This document shows positions 40,201 to 55,048 of a DNA stretch of 64,000 nucleotides, piece after piece (the stretch's first letter is position 1; each line of letters starts with the position of its first letter). The notes under the pieces were generated by a model. It saw nothing but the letters and a program-made list of their open reading frames with translations, was not told where the DNA came from and ran no database searches. The position numbers and the translations under genes were made by a program. The stretch comes from Pithys albifrons albifrons (Eukaryota > Chordata > Aves > Passeriformes > Thamnophilidae): positions 30,148,523 to 30,212,522 of the forward strand of contig NC_092462.1 in the NCBI RefSeq assembly GCF_047495875.1, read 5' to 3'.

Positions 40201-43200
40201 GATTTTTTTTAAATGTAGAATCTAAACAGAACAAACTACTTCAGAGAAGACTTGTTAGCTCTTAGTGCTGTAATGGTTAGATTTATTTTCTTCTCCTAAC
40301 AGTGTGACAGTGTTGATTGATGTTTGATTTCCAAGCCATTTTAACCCCCTACCTTGTCTTTTGTTGCCTAGCTGGTCATCCAGTATTTGTGCAGTTGATT
40401 GTTGTGACCTTCAGCTCACTGAAAAGATCTGAAGTATAATACTTAGTGTTTGTCTTTACCAAGGCACATCCTATTTATTTCAGACCACTTCTCCATTTTC
40501 TTGGGTTTGTTTGAGATTCTAATCCTGTTCTCCAGCAGCTTTTGCCCTTTGCAACTTTCCATGGTCTGCAAGCGCAGCAAGTATGTTATATCATCCAAGG
40601 CATTGATGAAATGACTGTTCATGTGACTGCCAGTAAGACAATGAACTAGTAATAGCTATCATCCAAACAGTTTTTCAAGTAGGAATGTGTATGCTTTATG
40701 TTACTCCTATTCCCTTTGGTTCGCTATGTTTTGTTCTGGAGACCTGGGACCAGGTTCTGACCTAACCTCAGTGCCTTGGTGCCTTTGGCTGTCAGGAGAC
40801 GTGATCTTCAGTCAGAATAAGCCAAGAGCATTTAAACTGTCTTAAGGTAAATCATCCTAACTGTGCCCCAGGCCACACTTAGGAGGTGAAGCCATCTTTG
40901 CTTTTTGACCTTTAAGGCAAGCTCAGCAGATCTGTCTCTCATCTGGGAAATGAGCTCACTGGGTTTACATGAAATACTTCATTCACTTAACTTTTCCCCC
41001 CCTTTGAATGTAGTACTTCTTTAAATTGCCTTTACAAAGTTATTTTTCTTCTCTTTTACTGCACATTAAGGGGTGAAAATCTTGCCTGACTGAAATCAGT
41101 ATAAGCTTCAGTTAACTCAGAAACTCCACCCTAGAATTCAAAATATGGTTATATTGTGCAGGCTTTAAGTAATGTGCTCATTTTGCTAAGCTCACTTCTT
41201 CTCTCTAATGACTCTTCAGTCAAAACTAAGTAAAGAATAAGGAAAGCACTGTATAAAATCTTGACTTTTGTCCAGACTAAACCAATGTTAGAAGAATTTT
41301 TATGCTTTCAGAACAAGGCCAAGTTCTCTGCAACCCATTTCATTACATGTTGAATAAATCTGGATAAAGAATGGATTTGTGTCTCAGTGAACAATCTCAG
41401 GAAATCTGAGTGGAATTGATGACTGTGACATTGCCATTACCTTCTCATTTTTTTGCTCTTCCATCAGTAAAATGAGGATAATGATACTGGTATTTCTCTA
41501 AAGCCTTTGGAGATCTTTGGCTGAGAACTTTTGGCTATATTCTGTAAGTGACACTTCTTTACTTTCCAGAAACCTTTTCAGGCTTCCATTAAAAATAATA
41601 AATGTGTTCTGCTTTTTGTACTGGCAGTTGGAACTTCAATGTTGCTAGACCTGTGAGATTCTTCCAAAAATGAGACGTGAGAGATGGGCTCTTCTTTTTG
41701 CAGCCCTTGGTCTTCCATCTGCGCTACAGAAGGGTGTTATTGTTCCTTTGCAGCAGAAACATCCACCAGTATCAGTGTTGCAGGGGATGACTGCGACAGT
41801 TGTATTGCACTTAGAAAAGGAAGCTTGTATAGGATTGTCCTCATAGAGTTGCTTTTGGAGTCCCAGTAGACAGCTAAGTGTCTTTTAGAATATATTTAAA
41901 TTAATGAAGGGATTAAAGGATACTTAAAAATAGCACAGTGCTTTTCTTAATGACATAGAATAGTGGTTCAGAAGGGAACAGCTCTGACTACACCATTACG
42001 TAAGAAACAAGGAGAAAAGATACCAAGTTTGCTTGAAGATCAAAAATCCTATATTTTTAGGAGAGATGATAAAGACACTGAGAAATAGTTTTACGTTGTG
42101 GCAGTTTCTGGACTATCAAAGTGAAGATTTTCTAATTATCAAGAAGGGTTTTTTGGGTGGGCAGGGCACTTCTTACCTTTGGGTTTTTTGTAACAACTAA
42201 GGATTTCGGAGAAAAGAAACTGTTACATAATATTTAGCATCCCAAGTTTTCTGTGCAATTCCCTTGGCATGGAGTCAAGCAGGGATAAAGTACTTATGTT
42301 CCTATGTTTCTTAAAACGACTTTTTCAACACACTGAATGGTTCCGGCGTCTCAGGGGAACAGTGTAGACCAGACTGACAGTGGAGTTGCATCGCAGGCTG
42401 CCATCCCAATGGAGATGGGAATAAGCAGACAACTTCCATTAGAGACCACCGTTGAGATTCCAGCGGTGTGTCGGAGCACTGTTTGCGTTCCACAGAGTAA
42501 TTGCACATCACTCGAACACGTCCCACTTTGCTGCATGGGAGAAACAGTCGATACGGGCTTGGCAGGAAAGGGAAGAGAACTTCATACTGCAAGTGGGAAA
42601 AGCTTTAAACCCCTATTCCTATCTCATGGTTTATTCTGTGGGAGATACTTCCTTGTGGACTAGTTTAAGAGCATGTACACTTATTTTCTTAATTATTTAA
42701 AACCTCCTATGTTTTCCACGTTTTGAATCTAAATTGCTATTTTGGTATTTTTGTTTTATGCCCTTTCAAAGCCAAGGTTTTCAAACTTTAGCTGCTTGCT
42801 TGGGGAAACAATTCCACTGCCTATTAAATTTTACTGTGAAGCAACTTTATCCCAAGCATCAGATTTTTCTTAATTTCTTCCTGTTATGCTTAGTTATTTC
42901 TCTTCATTTTAACCCACAAATCTCCTAACTTCACATCTTCAAATACTTAGAGATTTACGTAAGCTGTTCTTCTGTCCTCCTCATTTTAGATCTGTTGGGA
43001 TCATTGGATGTCTGCCCTGTGAATCCTTGTTTATTTTCCCACGTTAAGGTGATTGGCACTCAATGCACGATGCTTTCCTGTGTACATGTTCTGGTTATGC
43101 CTCTGCCTGTGCTCTAATCTTTCATTTGATAATTTATTGCCAAAGAAGTTGGCAAATTTGTCACAAATACCTTTCGCAGGTCCTTGCTTGAAAGTTTTCT

Positions 43201-43971
43201 GCCCTATTCTGGTGCAAGTTAGCTATTTTCAACTGTTCAAACACATTTGCACAGAGATATGATCGAAATGTTTATTGTCCAGTGGGAAGGTTTTAGGTTA
43301 AGAGGTTTTCATTCAAAGGTGCTTGCAAGGAAGGGAAGGGTGGAAGAGGAGGGGATCTGGATAATCTGTGCATGTGAGGAAAACCCATGATGGCCTGTGA
43401 CTGCTGTAATGATCCTTGGGGCCACTGGCAGTTGCCACCTTTCAGCTCCTCTGCCTTTGCTGGAAGACTGGACCACCATCAAGCAGCTTCTGGGCAGGTA
43501 GTAGGTGCAAGGCTAACTTAAAACTCCAACTCTGTTTTCTTCCCCTTCTTGCAAGCATGTGTTGAGAGCCGATCAGCATTGCTGCCTCCCTGTGTACTCC
43601 TCCCTTGGAGGGCAGAGGCCTCAGCTCCAGGGCATGAACCTCCTGCATTCTTTGTAACTCTGCAAGTACTGCCAGTTTTAATGCAGCTTATGTTCACTTT
43701 GCTGGTTTTGCACAAGGATGAATGATCCTGCACAGTACGAGGCAATAGACAAATCTATCCTTTTTCTTATTCTCTATCTGATACATTTGCTTATGGTTTT
43801 CAAGTTATATCTTCTATATCTGTAGCTGAGATTACTGCCTTCCTAAGCCCTGGTGTAGAATTTACTTCACATTAGGGTATTCAGGATATTTTAAAAGTCT
43901 GTATTTCCTTAGCCTTTTCCTCAAAGCATTTTCCAACAGGAGCACTAGTGAAATAAAATATATTGGGAACT
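31246..43971. other. Intergenic, no gene seen
   Basis: The longest open frame of the window lies here (38982-39665, plus strand), but it begins with GTG and has no recognisable domain. AT-rich blocks near 35400-35520 and 36300-36560 look like possible conserved non-coding sequence. Nothing else can be supported. Confidence 0.6.
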
Positions 43972-44280
43972 TCCAAAGAAAATTGAGAGAGACTTTTTAC
44001 CAAGGCCTTTAGTGACAAGACATGGTACAATGGTTTTAAACTAAAAGAGAGTAGAATTAAATTGGACATAAGGAAGAAATTTTTGTGATGAGAGTGGTCA
44101 GACACTGAAACAAGTTGTCCAGCAAAGTTGTGGATGTCCCTTCATTGGAAGTGTTCAAGGTCAGGTTGGATAGGGCTTTGAGCTACCTGATCTAGTGAAA
44201 TATGTCCCTGCCTATCACAGGGGAGTTGGAGTAGATGATATTTCAAGGTCCCTTTCAATACAAACTATTCTATAATTCAG
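43972..44280 (+). mobile_element. CR1 LINE 3' part, 5'-truncated
   Basis: Characteristic blocks occur in order: GACTTTTTACCAAGGCCTTT, CAATGGTTTTAAACTAAAAG, TTGGACATAAGGAAGAAATT, CAAGTTGTCCAGCAAAGTTG, TGGATGTCCCTTCATTGGAA and GTGTTCAAGGTCAGGTTGGA, ending with AAACTATTCTATAATTC. It has no open frame and the divergence is moderate. Just over 300 bp is kept. Confidence 0.9.
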
Positions 44281-47200
44281 TCCTGAAAATAAAATTTGAC
44301 TGTTTGATGGGCGTTTGAATTTTAAAAGTGATATCTATTCTTGGTTCAGCAGTGTAATGTTTAATGTCCTGCTCAAGTTACCTGAATTCAGTTCTTTTTT
44401 TCTCAGTGCAACAAGTCTTGGGATAAAATTGTTTTCCTTGTGGGTACCAATGCTTGATTCAGATGTACAGGCTCTTCCTGCCTCTTTTGTCATCCCAGGA
44501 GGGCACTTGCGGGAAGTGTTTATTGCAGCTTGGGTTTCTGTCATTTGTGTCTGGTTCAAATGAATGCTTTGTGCTGTGTTTGCTTAGCTAGAAGAAGAAA
44601 GATCTCCATTTCAAACCATTGGACAGAGTGTGTTCTGCCAACCAAATGTCTTTACCTTGCTGCATTACTCTCCTTGATGGCATATTGATTTGCCTTACTC
44701 AGCAAAGTTGGTCCAGGCCCAGCTTTCTGCCCAATTATGTGTCTCAACATCTTGCAGTTTCATGTCTTGAGCAGAGCTCAGACTTGTTCTCCCACGCTGG
44801 GATAAAGCTCTGTACCTGCAGATTCTTCCTGTGCATTTATTTTGGGCTCGTAGTGAGCAAACATGGTGCAGGTACCTGGAGGCAAAAGGAGTGGGTTCCA
44901 CCTCAGATGTCAAACACCTTCCCAGCAGCATGTGGGAGTTCTGCTTCTGCGGCAGCCTCCTGCTTGCCCTTGCATCATGTAAACAAACAGGACTGGGTAC
45001 ACTGATGTGTTTGAAAGGCTGATTTATAGGTGCTTGAGTCCTCTTCTCTGCAGAGGTGGTGTTGTGGATGTGCAGCTTAAGGTATCTTGAGCGTAGGTCT
45101 CTCCAGCCACTGTATTTCCCTCAGAAGGTTTCTATCTGTTTAACTGCAGCATGCAGATCAGTATTCAAAGTTTCCCAGCCATGGACAGTTAAGTTAGAGC
45201 ACAATTTCAGGTCACTTCTTTCAGAAAAGCAGTCCAGTCTGGTTCAGTGTCATGGTGATGTTTGCTGAGATGGTTAAGGTAGTGAGAGGATGTGGCTTCT
45301 AAGCTGACCTGACTGATTAGCGTTGCCAGAGGGGTTTAACCACCTGAATTGGGGTCTGGGTGTCAGGTGAGCACGAGAGTAAGTGAGACAGGAAATGTGG
45401 GAATGGAGTGCAGCACCCCTGCTTTCCCTGACACCTTTAGAGACAGTAGTCTAACTCAGGTGTCTCCTGAGGTTTTAGCATCTCATCAGGATGCTGGGAG
45501 AGGCGGACCTGCCTTGCTCCTGGCCATTTGCTTCCCATGTGCTGGCAGCTAACTCTGCCCCCCTGGAGGCAGCTGAGCTCACTAAACCTCCAGAAAATTA
45601 ACTGTTTCTACAAATGTGACTTCTCTGACTGTCTCAGCAGATCAGCTCAGCACTAGAGCCAGTTCTGCAGTGCAGCAGGGTGTGTCTTGTAGGAGCAAGC
45701 CTCAGACTGGCCACTGCCCTGTGAAACAGCCACCTGTCCAAGCTCTTCTCCTAGGCTGGGGTTTGGTTCTTGACTAATGCCTTTAGGCTGCCTCTAAACC
45801 TAAGATAAAAATAATTCACTGACATAGCTGCACCTAGATTTCTCCTAGTGTGGAGGAAGCTCCTGTGGAGTATTACAAAAGCTGCTTTGACATTCATGCT
45901 ATCTTTTTGACAGAATATTTGCTGTATTTTTAAGAAACATCTTAATGCGCACATGGCTGTATAATTACAAATTTCATATATCTAGCCCAGAACTCTAAAT
46001 TTTTGTTCAGATGCTGTGATGCATTTTGCACAGCTTTGTTAGAGCATGAATTTTTAGTCTGAGAAATAGAGTTATTATTCCAGCTTCTGTTGCCAGAGGT
46101 TGGTCATACAGGACTGTCCTCAGCAGAAGACAACACTGTAGTTCATACAAGCACTTCAACTTTTATGCAGTAATAATTAGCAGAAAAAAATTTGTATTTA
46201 TTTACTGGCCAATTATCCAATTTTTTAAGATTGTTCTTCACTTAAAGATAAAATGAAGAGAAATGTAAAAGGAAAATTAGGTCATTAATGTACTCTTTGC
46301 TTGTAGCTTTCATTTCATTTGATTGTAAATTGTTTGCAGTAAAATTGGAAATTAGTAGCTTGGATAAAGCACTATAAATTTCTTCAATATCAGATTCAAA
46401 TGAGGAGGAATTGGGCCTCTAACCTTCATGGAGTATAACTATAGCTGGATGCATTCCTAGGGGCTTATTATCCATTCCTCCATATTATATGCTTGAATTC
46501 TCAATTTCTTACTGTTTAATGAACATTTGAGTAGATGCTGAAAAATACCTAAGGAGTTGTGAGATGGAAACGTAGGCAGTGGGATGCTCTTGCTACCAAA
46601 CATGGATGTCAGAAGATGTGGCACATCCCACAGCAGGCCTCTGAGCAGGAGCAGCTCTCAGAAAACCATCCTGCTTTGTCAGAGCAGTGCAAAATGTACA
46701 TCCTGATCTGGCAGAGGGAGAGACACAGGGGTTACACTGAAAGTAGGTTTTCTATGTTTTGTAAGCAGAGCAGGTTAAAATAGCCATCCCTGCTGGAAAG
46801 GAAAAATACCACATGAACGTCACAGTCAGTTGTCTCCATACCTCTTACCTTATACAGGGGAAGTGTCCTAAATGTAGGCAAGTAAATTTTGGTTTAGTGT
46901 GTGATATTACTACTGTCTATTTATTTTATGGCTAAGGTAATTTTTTCCTGTTTATCACACAGCTAAAAAGCAAATTCTTCCATTTGTTGCCTGTTAATCT
47001 CTGTCTTTTTTTTTGATCTGTATTGCTTTTACCAAAGGCCAAAGTGATAGGGAGAATAATCTTTATGGTCAATATCCTGAGTATTTAGAGAACATCCATG
47101 GAGAGAGAAAGTTATGCTTTTACCTGTTTGTCTGTTGGGTGTGTGGTGGCTGTGGCCAGCCCAGAGGGCAGGGTAGGTGGCTGGAGGTACATCTGTGTTT

Positions 47201-50200
47201 GCTTCTGCTCCCCAGGTATATGGGGAGAGGGTGCTTCTGGGATGCAGAAAATTCAAGCTCTCATTTGTGTGCATAAATAGCTGGATTCAGGTACTAATTA
47301 GAGAATGTAATTTGTTTGGAGAGTCAAAGACTAAAGGAACTCATCTGAACAATTTTATCTGCATTGTGCTCTTTGATATATCAGATTGCATAACAGGGGT
47401 ATTGTGTGGATTTTTTGGATTTTCCAAGAGCAAATGAGAATATACTGACCCAAGTTTTCTTTTATTCTCTGATGCACTCCTGTGTCTATGGAAGAGCTTC
47501 TGCACCCTTTACTGTCAGGTTTAGGTGCCTTTGTAGGCCATATGGTGGCTAGAGGGTACTGGTCTCACTGTCAGCAGGGAAGGCTTCTTTACCTCAGGCA
47601 TTTGAGATACAGTGCTAGTCACGTGTCCTGCTTTTTGGATTTTGAACCTCTGCATAGTTCTAACTTTTTTTTTTTCTGATCTGGTGATCCTTCAGCCTGG
47701 AAAGGCTAAGCAAGCAGCTCTAATCTATTGTCAGCCTTGTTCAAGCCGTGGGGAAGTGCCGTAGTTGCTGTTCTGCTCTGTCTGTAAAACAACAAACAAG
47801 GGAAAAATACTCGAACAGAATGAACAAAACCAAAAACAAAACTGTAAGGCAAATCTTATTCATCTCTCTAGCTGAGTAAATGAAACCATACAGTCTGTGA
47901 GTGTGGTATATTCAGGGTTTGGGCCGTGTTTTGAGTGGGAACACATTTACAAGGAGAGGACGTTACCTGCAATTTTTAACAGTATCATTAAGGCAAAATG
48001 AATTCAGGTGATAAAAGCTATGGAGGGTTGGGGTTCTAGTTTTGTTGGTTTGGCTTGTTGTTGTGTGGGTTTTCGTAGTTTTTATTGCTTTCTGCTCTGC
48101 AAAGATGAGGATGTCTTATCGGTGACTGTTGCTTTGGACACTGTGTCCTTTGTAATATTTGCTTATCCTTTTGAATTAAGTTATGTTGGCTTAACACTGT
48201 GCAGAAGCCAAGTCTCAGAGAAGTGCTGGATGTCCCTGTTTTTTTCAACTGGATATATTGTGCCAGTAGAACAGAAGAATTTCAGCAGCAGCAGGACAGC
48301 ATACCTGGTATGCAGTCACATCATATGCCGGCGCTGGAGCTTTTATTGCCTTTGCTGTCACTGCGTATTACGCGTTAGTGAGCAATGTGCACTAGATTGT
48401 TTTAGACGTGGTTTATATATTATTCCTAACATATCCTGACAGACTGTGCTATCCCAGCTGCGCTGTGTTGGTAGTACTGGAAGGAATATCAGCCACTGTT
48501 GTTAAGTTTTGAATATAGGTTCATGTATAGCCTCAAATTCTTTTTTATACAGAGTTTTATAAAACAGGCATCTGTTGGAATGGTCAGTTTCTGTCCAGAA
48601 GCTGAATCTGTTTAGAAGCTTTTTACCAAAACTAACTTCCAAATACTGCACAGATTTAGAAAACCATGTATCAACCCAGTTTCATAATGACAAATGATTA
48701 CAGAATTGCCTATACACTCTAGATTTCTTAAGGAGCAAGAAAACGTAATTTTCAAAGAAAATACTAACTTTTGGCAGAAAGCAGAGGAGAGAGTGCTTGA
48801 GGAATATTGAATTAAGCAATGCTTGGTGCTCAGTTCATGGAATTAGTGGTACAGCAGTCTGTGCTTAAGAGGACATGATTGTGGGCTGTGGATAGACTAA
48901 CACTAGAAGCAGACATGTTGAAGCAGACAAAGAAATGGATTTTTCTGAGTGCTCTATATTTGCTTCTCATCTGGCTTATGTATCTCCTGTACGTGTTATA
49001 TGTAGAGTGGTGTGAAAGACTCCAGCTCGCCAGCTCAGATCTTGCAGTGAAGGAAGAGAGGAGAGCTGGCTATGACAGTTTCAGGCAGAGATGTTTGCAA
49101 ATGGGGAAAGATGAGGAAGATAAAAAAATGTGGAAAATAGGGACATGAATGGTAAAACATGAAAAGAAAAACATAGGGAACAGGACAAAGGAGGAAGGGA
49201 AACATAAGGAAATTGAAGTGCAAGTGTCAAAGAAAAGAGAAAATAAGATGAGCAAATGGTGGGAAACAGAAAGATTTTTTAGTTGTCTTTTTAAATATGT
49301 AAAATGTCTAAGTATTTCAAGATGTGAATGTGTTTGTATAGAAATGAATATGTAATTTAAGCCATTTTAAATTTAGGCTGTAATCTTGAATTTTTCAAAT
49401 CAAATTGGAGACCTGTGGGTTTAGTGGAGCCATATTCCATTTAACTGCAGTAACAGATGGACACATTAGTGGTATCTCACCCAGGGCATTCCTTCATCTT
49501 ATTGCTCATCTGCCCCGAGTTGTCCCTGTTGTGCCATATGGCCAACAGTGATAAACGGTGAGGTCTCAGGGGCTGATTCTGCCTGTAAATGACTGCCTGT
49601 GAACAGGTGAATCCAGACAGATCCATTCTTTGGTTTTGAAATCCAAAAATGTGTGTGCGACTGAAGAGTGGGCACAAGGAACATCGTGTTACTGTGTTGT
49701 TTTGGATGAAATTGGGGTATTTGAAGTGTGGCAGTAGTTTAGCAGAATGGCAAAGACACCATCCAGTGTATGCCTAAAGCATGTGCTAAGTCACAATAAC
49801 AACACCAACAGAAACATGTTTCTATAAAGCTTTTTTATTTGGAAAAATTTGTATGCTAGTTAATGGAAACATTCACTTCTGTCAACTGAGAATTGACAGG
49901 AGGAACATCAAAGCAGACAAAGAGCAGCAAACTGTCTGAAGGCACATTTTTGGGTCTCTGTCTAGTCTGCAGCTTCTTAGTTCATCCTTTTTCCAAATTA
50001 TAATGTGAACATTTAAAATCAGCAATGAAATGTATCGGGACAGTTGAAAGCAAATGACTGCTGGAAAGGAGAGGGGAATGTAGTACTCAGATCTCCTGTA
50101 TATCAGGGTAAAGGACACATGTTTTATATTCTTTTCTGTAAAGCTGTAGTATTTTAGAAATTAGTTTCAAACAGAGGAGCTCAAAATAAATCTCCCATTT

Positions 50201-53200
50201 AGGAAGAGTTGTACTGTTTACCACACTGATATCTGCAGTCATAATCTGAATCCTTCTGTTCCTTAGAAGTCATCTATCCTCTTGAAGGTGTGAGCATCTT
50301 CTCACACTGTCAGATTTGAATATTTAGTCTAGAGAATGAACTTGAGTTGAAATGCAACTCCTTTGGTAATGGAAAATGCGTTTGATGTTTTTGGGTCTTC
50401 TGCATTCCATGTTTGTTCTTTTAAAGTAAAAGAACAAAGCACTCTCAAATAGTGCACTGTAAGCACCATACAAAACCTGCATCTCAGAAATGAGGAACAA
50501 GACAGGAGGTCCGGGGGCATTTCATTCATCTTCCCATCAAACAACTGCCCAAGGTAAGAGAAGTTCATGTGAGTCAGAGCTAACAGGGCTGGTCGTATCC
50601 TCAATTACAGGGTAGCCTGACTAACGGCTTCATTAAAAGGTTATTCCTGTGCTTTATTGATGACAATGTTGAAATACCCCACAGTAGCTGTTGTAGGACA
50701 TAAAATCATAATCTCTTGGGCAGAAAAAGCCCCAAATTATCGTTGCCTGCCTTTCTCTGAATTTCAAAGGTCACTTCTCATCTAGCTTACATAGACCTTT
50801 CATGTTTTCCAACTGTCCTGTGACCATGACCTCTTCCAGCTTCCAGGCAACAAGACTCAAAATCCTGCTTAAACTGTGAGGCTTTGTAGAATTTGCCTAT
50901 TTTGCAAGCATGTTTGAAAAACTAAGGAATAGAAACTGACTTGAAGCTTACCTAATTGCACCAGGTCTAGAACATTATTTTCAGTCTAGACTCCGGCTGG
51001 GAATTATTTTAGCAATACTGATGAATCTCTCACTCTGGGAGGAATGACGCTGTCTCACCTTCATGTACTCCTTTGGAGCATTCAGTGTTAGACTTGAGGT
51101 TGTGCTGTCCCTGTGCAGAAAGTGGCAAAATGTACAGTGCAGATTCCAGCTGCAGAGACATGCAGAAGGCAAAAAGCTCAGCTTATCTTTCACCAAAACT
51201 AACCACATGAGGTTAGACAAGATCAGCTTGTCAGTAGGAATCAGGTAGCTGAAGCTGGATCTAAGTGAGGCAGAGGTGAGGACAAAAGGGAGCTGGAAGA
51301 TGCCTTTGGCCAAGTCTCAGTTGCCTTACACAGTCTGTAATTTAGAACTACTGCTGGATTGGCAACTGCTGTGATTAATGATTTCTTTCCTCTCTCTTCT
51401 TGGGGAGATTGTGTCCTAGCTAGGTTAGGATTTTACAGGACTCTTACGTCCCAGCTGTGCTAGAGCAATGCAGTATCCATGGGCATAAAGCCATTGGTTC
51501 TTAGGCAACTGCAGTCACAGAGTGCTGCAGCATTTCCCCTCAGCAGTTCGTGCTCGTGGTAGCACAATGCACCATTCCTTTTCTCTGAAGTGCTGCTGCA
51601 GCTGCCGGGCCAGTGGGCAGTCTGAGCAGGGATCAAGAGCCTGGACTGGCTGCTTTGTGGTGACACCTACTTTGTCAGACTCTCTCTCAGAAGGGATCTG
51701 GAACAGCTTTTATGTTAAAACATCTGTTGTATTTATAAACCTGCACTGATGCTTGAAGAGGTGTTTGAAAAATTGTGTATGCCATTTTTAGATGAAGTTA
51801 GAAAAACCTGGTGTGTATCATATAGATCATATACTTCATGTATAATCATAAACATCATATATCATCATAAATGCTAAACATCATTCCACAGCATGTGTCA
51901 GGAATTGCAGAATGTCAGGGATCAAGGTTATAGATAAAATGGCAGAAGATGGAAAAAAATATTCCCACTTTTATTAAAGATTCAGTTGTTATTATGGCTT
52001 GGTTATTACCCTGTAAGTAATGAATGGTTGTTTGTCAGAGTAACATGAGTAATTACTAGCAAGGTTTTATTTTTTATTATTAAATTCAGTTGTTTTGCCC
52101 CATTACATAGTTTCATGATTTCTTTTTCTAAATGATTCCACTGTTGACTTACTGGTAGAAAATTCTGGCCAGACTGATTTTGAGAGATTTGTATTTTCTT
52201 TTTAACTGGATGGCATAAGCCAATCAGGAGAGCCTGTCCATAAACATGCTGAAAGCATTGAAGGCATCTGAACTTTTTTCTCTGGCAAAAACTCTGACGT
52301 GGTATCAGGTGGATTTTGTTTGGATGGGCATTGGTTGCTGATTGTGGATGAGGAGCCAGGGGAGGTGTGGGAGGGATTTGTCAATGGTTACACCCATACC
52401 AGCAATTACTTCTGTGCAGTAGGAGCAGAACTGTATTGTTAAATTACAAAACATTGGTCCTGAAGACCTAATGTCCACATGAATGTATTTTTGGTGTTGG
52501 ACTAGTTCTTGTTTGGTGTCACATGCTCCTCCAGTGGCTTGAATGCCTGGGGTGTGCTCCTGGAGAGCTGCTCCAGATTTAGTTACACCCTGCAGGAATC
52601 CTGTCTGTGGGCTCCGAGGCACCACTGTGTTCTATCAGGAAAGCTGCTGATCTGAACTACAAATTGATGTAGACACAGCTGTTAAATGGCTGGTCTTATC
52701 TCTTGAGTAAGTAAATTGAGACCACAGAAACAGGCTCTTGGAGAAAGTGGCAATACCAATTCTGACTTACTGTTAGCTAGAATCAAGGTCCACTAAGTAT
52801 TAATACCTAATTAAAAAAATCTTAATGGTGTTGACTTGGTTTCAAATACAGGAGAAACCCAGGAAGCATGGGGAATCAGCATGAAAACCAGATGGTAGAG
52901 ATGCCAGAAACACTAGTGCAGTTATCTCTCTGGCGTAACTGCAGGTATTTGGACATAGCCTATGATGACTAAGCCACTGGATTCAGGAAGTGCCTGTGTA
53001 CTGAGAGCATAAAGCTGTTATAGTCTCATAATACTATTCTTAAATGTTTTTATTTTAAAAACCCCTGAAACACTCCACCCACCTTAAAATCAAAATCTAA
53101 TTACACAGAATGTAGATGTTTCCTTAAGTCTCACTTGGAACATGTGCTGCCAAGCCAAAGACTTCATGGAAGTGAGGTCTGTTACGGTGAATACGTCAGC

Positions 53201-55021
53201 AAAAGGAGGGTAATAAGGAAACTGGAACGAAAAAGTGCCTGAACAGTTTCTTACATGTGCCACGTTTACTACTTTGAAATGTTGTCTCTTAAATAAAGAA
53301 ATTTCTGCTTATTGAGCTATGCTGTTCAGATAGCTCATAAGCAACTTGTACAAACCTAAACAGACTTCACAAAATCAGAAGTCTAAAGCGCTAACACAAT
53401 TAACTTTGTGAAGTTGTTTTATTGAATGGGAAAAGCTTTTTGAGGAAGTATTTTTAAGTACTGTGTTGGTTTTTGTATTTAACATGACAGTCAATCATAT
53501 CTTGACTTTGGAGCCAATAATTTTTTGAACATAAATCTGTGATGAAGGAAGCTGAAAATATGGTTTGCTTAACAAGTTCAAGTTATTCTGTGTTAATTTG
53601 AACATAAGATAGTGTAGGAACTACTGTCAACCAGAAAACTGTGAAGTGTAGCTGAACTAACTGCACACCTGAACTGATTTGGATTTGTTAGTTTTCCTCT
53701 TCTTCATTTCACCCTTCTGCCCCAATTTGTATGTCTGCCCTCCTGCACATTACTCAGAAACCTCTCATTTCTCCTGCACCATCAGGCCAGTGCCTTTGCT
53801 CTTTGAAAACATGTTGCTGCAATTTCTACAAATCGTGGAAGAAAATTACATAATCTTAAAAGCTATTGCTCTGTTCCCTACACTAAATATTCATATTTTT
53901 ACCCTTTTACTTCCCTCCCCTCTCACAAGTACTTCAGCCCAGACTGATGCACCTTCTCTTACCAGGGGAGCTCAGTCTTGGCCTGCATTCTCAGCTGAAC
54001 AATGCAAAGTCCTGGCCATCTTTCACTGTCATTTGAGGAAAGGATTAGCTCCTTAATTGTTTCTACATAAATACCAAGACAACCATAGCTTTTATATTGT
54101 CAGTGCTTGCTGCAAGTTTTTTTCCCTTAAGCACTAACTCAGTGAACAGATTTTTACAATTTGGAGCTGCTCAGTCAGTTCGGATGGCTTTTTAATCTCT
54201 CGAGGCCAGATGGAAGCGTGATCCTTCACCAGTGCTTGTTTTGCATAATGTAGGATTGGAACTACATTTCAGTAGCACAGAGTCATAGACATGTAAGTAT
54301 ACAAATATTTTTCTTTTCCATCCATGTATTTTCTAATGTTTTGGTTTGGTTTTCTTTAATGACAGCTTTCCACAGGGAAAAGCTGTCACAAACAAGCAAA
54401 TGCTATGCCCTGACAGGAAAGCTTACACAGAAGAAAACAAAGATTTTGGTCAAGATTTGAGAGAGAAACTGACGCTCAAGTGCTAAGTTTCTGAGGCAGA
54501 TGATTACTTACCTTGGTTTCAGGGTACTGATAAAACTGCTGTCAGACTGATGTGGAATGATGTGAGTTTTTTTCTCACTTTAGAAGCTTTATTTCAAGCT
54601 TTCCAACAATACTAACTTTGATTTTAGTTGTATTTATGGACTTATCCTTTGCTGTCAAATGCAATCAACTGATTGAAATCCATAAATAATAAACATCAGA
54701 TTTCAATTTAAGATGCAGTAACAAGATGCTGTCAGAAGAAGTTTTACGTACTTGAGCAGCTTTTTATAGCTGACTCCCTCCAGAGTAAAGTCCTGACACA
54801 TTCTTGGTGCTAGGGAGCTAATGTCTGCCCTGCACGTTTGTGACGCCCATGTGACAAATCCTACATGGCAGCTGAAGGAGAGGACACTTGAGCACCTGTT
54901 TGGGGAAGGGTTATATAAAAAGTCCTGGGACACATTTTAGCATCTACCAGTAAGCTGAGCAACTTGACCCTCTTTACCCTTGGTAGAATCCATGATAAAT
55001 TAACAACTAGAAAAAAAGACA
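44281..55021. other. Intergenic region downstream of FBXW7, no gene seen
   Basis: Unique, mostly AT-rich sequence between a CR1 copy and the FBXW7 3' end. About 46190-46410 is a notably AT-rich unbroken block that might be conserved. No exon or RNA gene is recognised. Confidence 0.6.
51818..51885. repeat. AT-rich low-complexity (ATCATA-like)
   Basis: Irregular repeats of ATCATA/ATCATAAA, such as CATATATCATCATAAATG. Confidence 0.6.
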
Positions 55022-55042
55022 TACTAACATGAAAAAACACAT

Positions 55043-55048
55043 TTTATT
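55043..55048 (-). promoter_or_regulatory. FBXW7: Distal poly(A) signal AATAAA of FBXW7
   Basis: The minus strand reads AAGTGCAATAAAATG, followed within about 12 bases by a GT/T-rich run (GTGTTTTTTC) of the kind that supports cleavage. It overlaps a miR-25/92-family seed match. I infer it is the main 3' end because nothing resembling FBXW7 follows it. Confidence 0.8.

Noticed and set aside
41945..41995. Possible CR1 tail (ACATAGAATAGTGGTTCAGA)
   Set aside because: The similarity stops after about 25 bases and no further CR1 blocks follow.
42337..42663. 108-codon plus-strand frame overlapped by frames on the other strand
   Set aside because: Overlapping frames on both strands with no similarity; typical of a GC-richer patch by chance.
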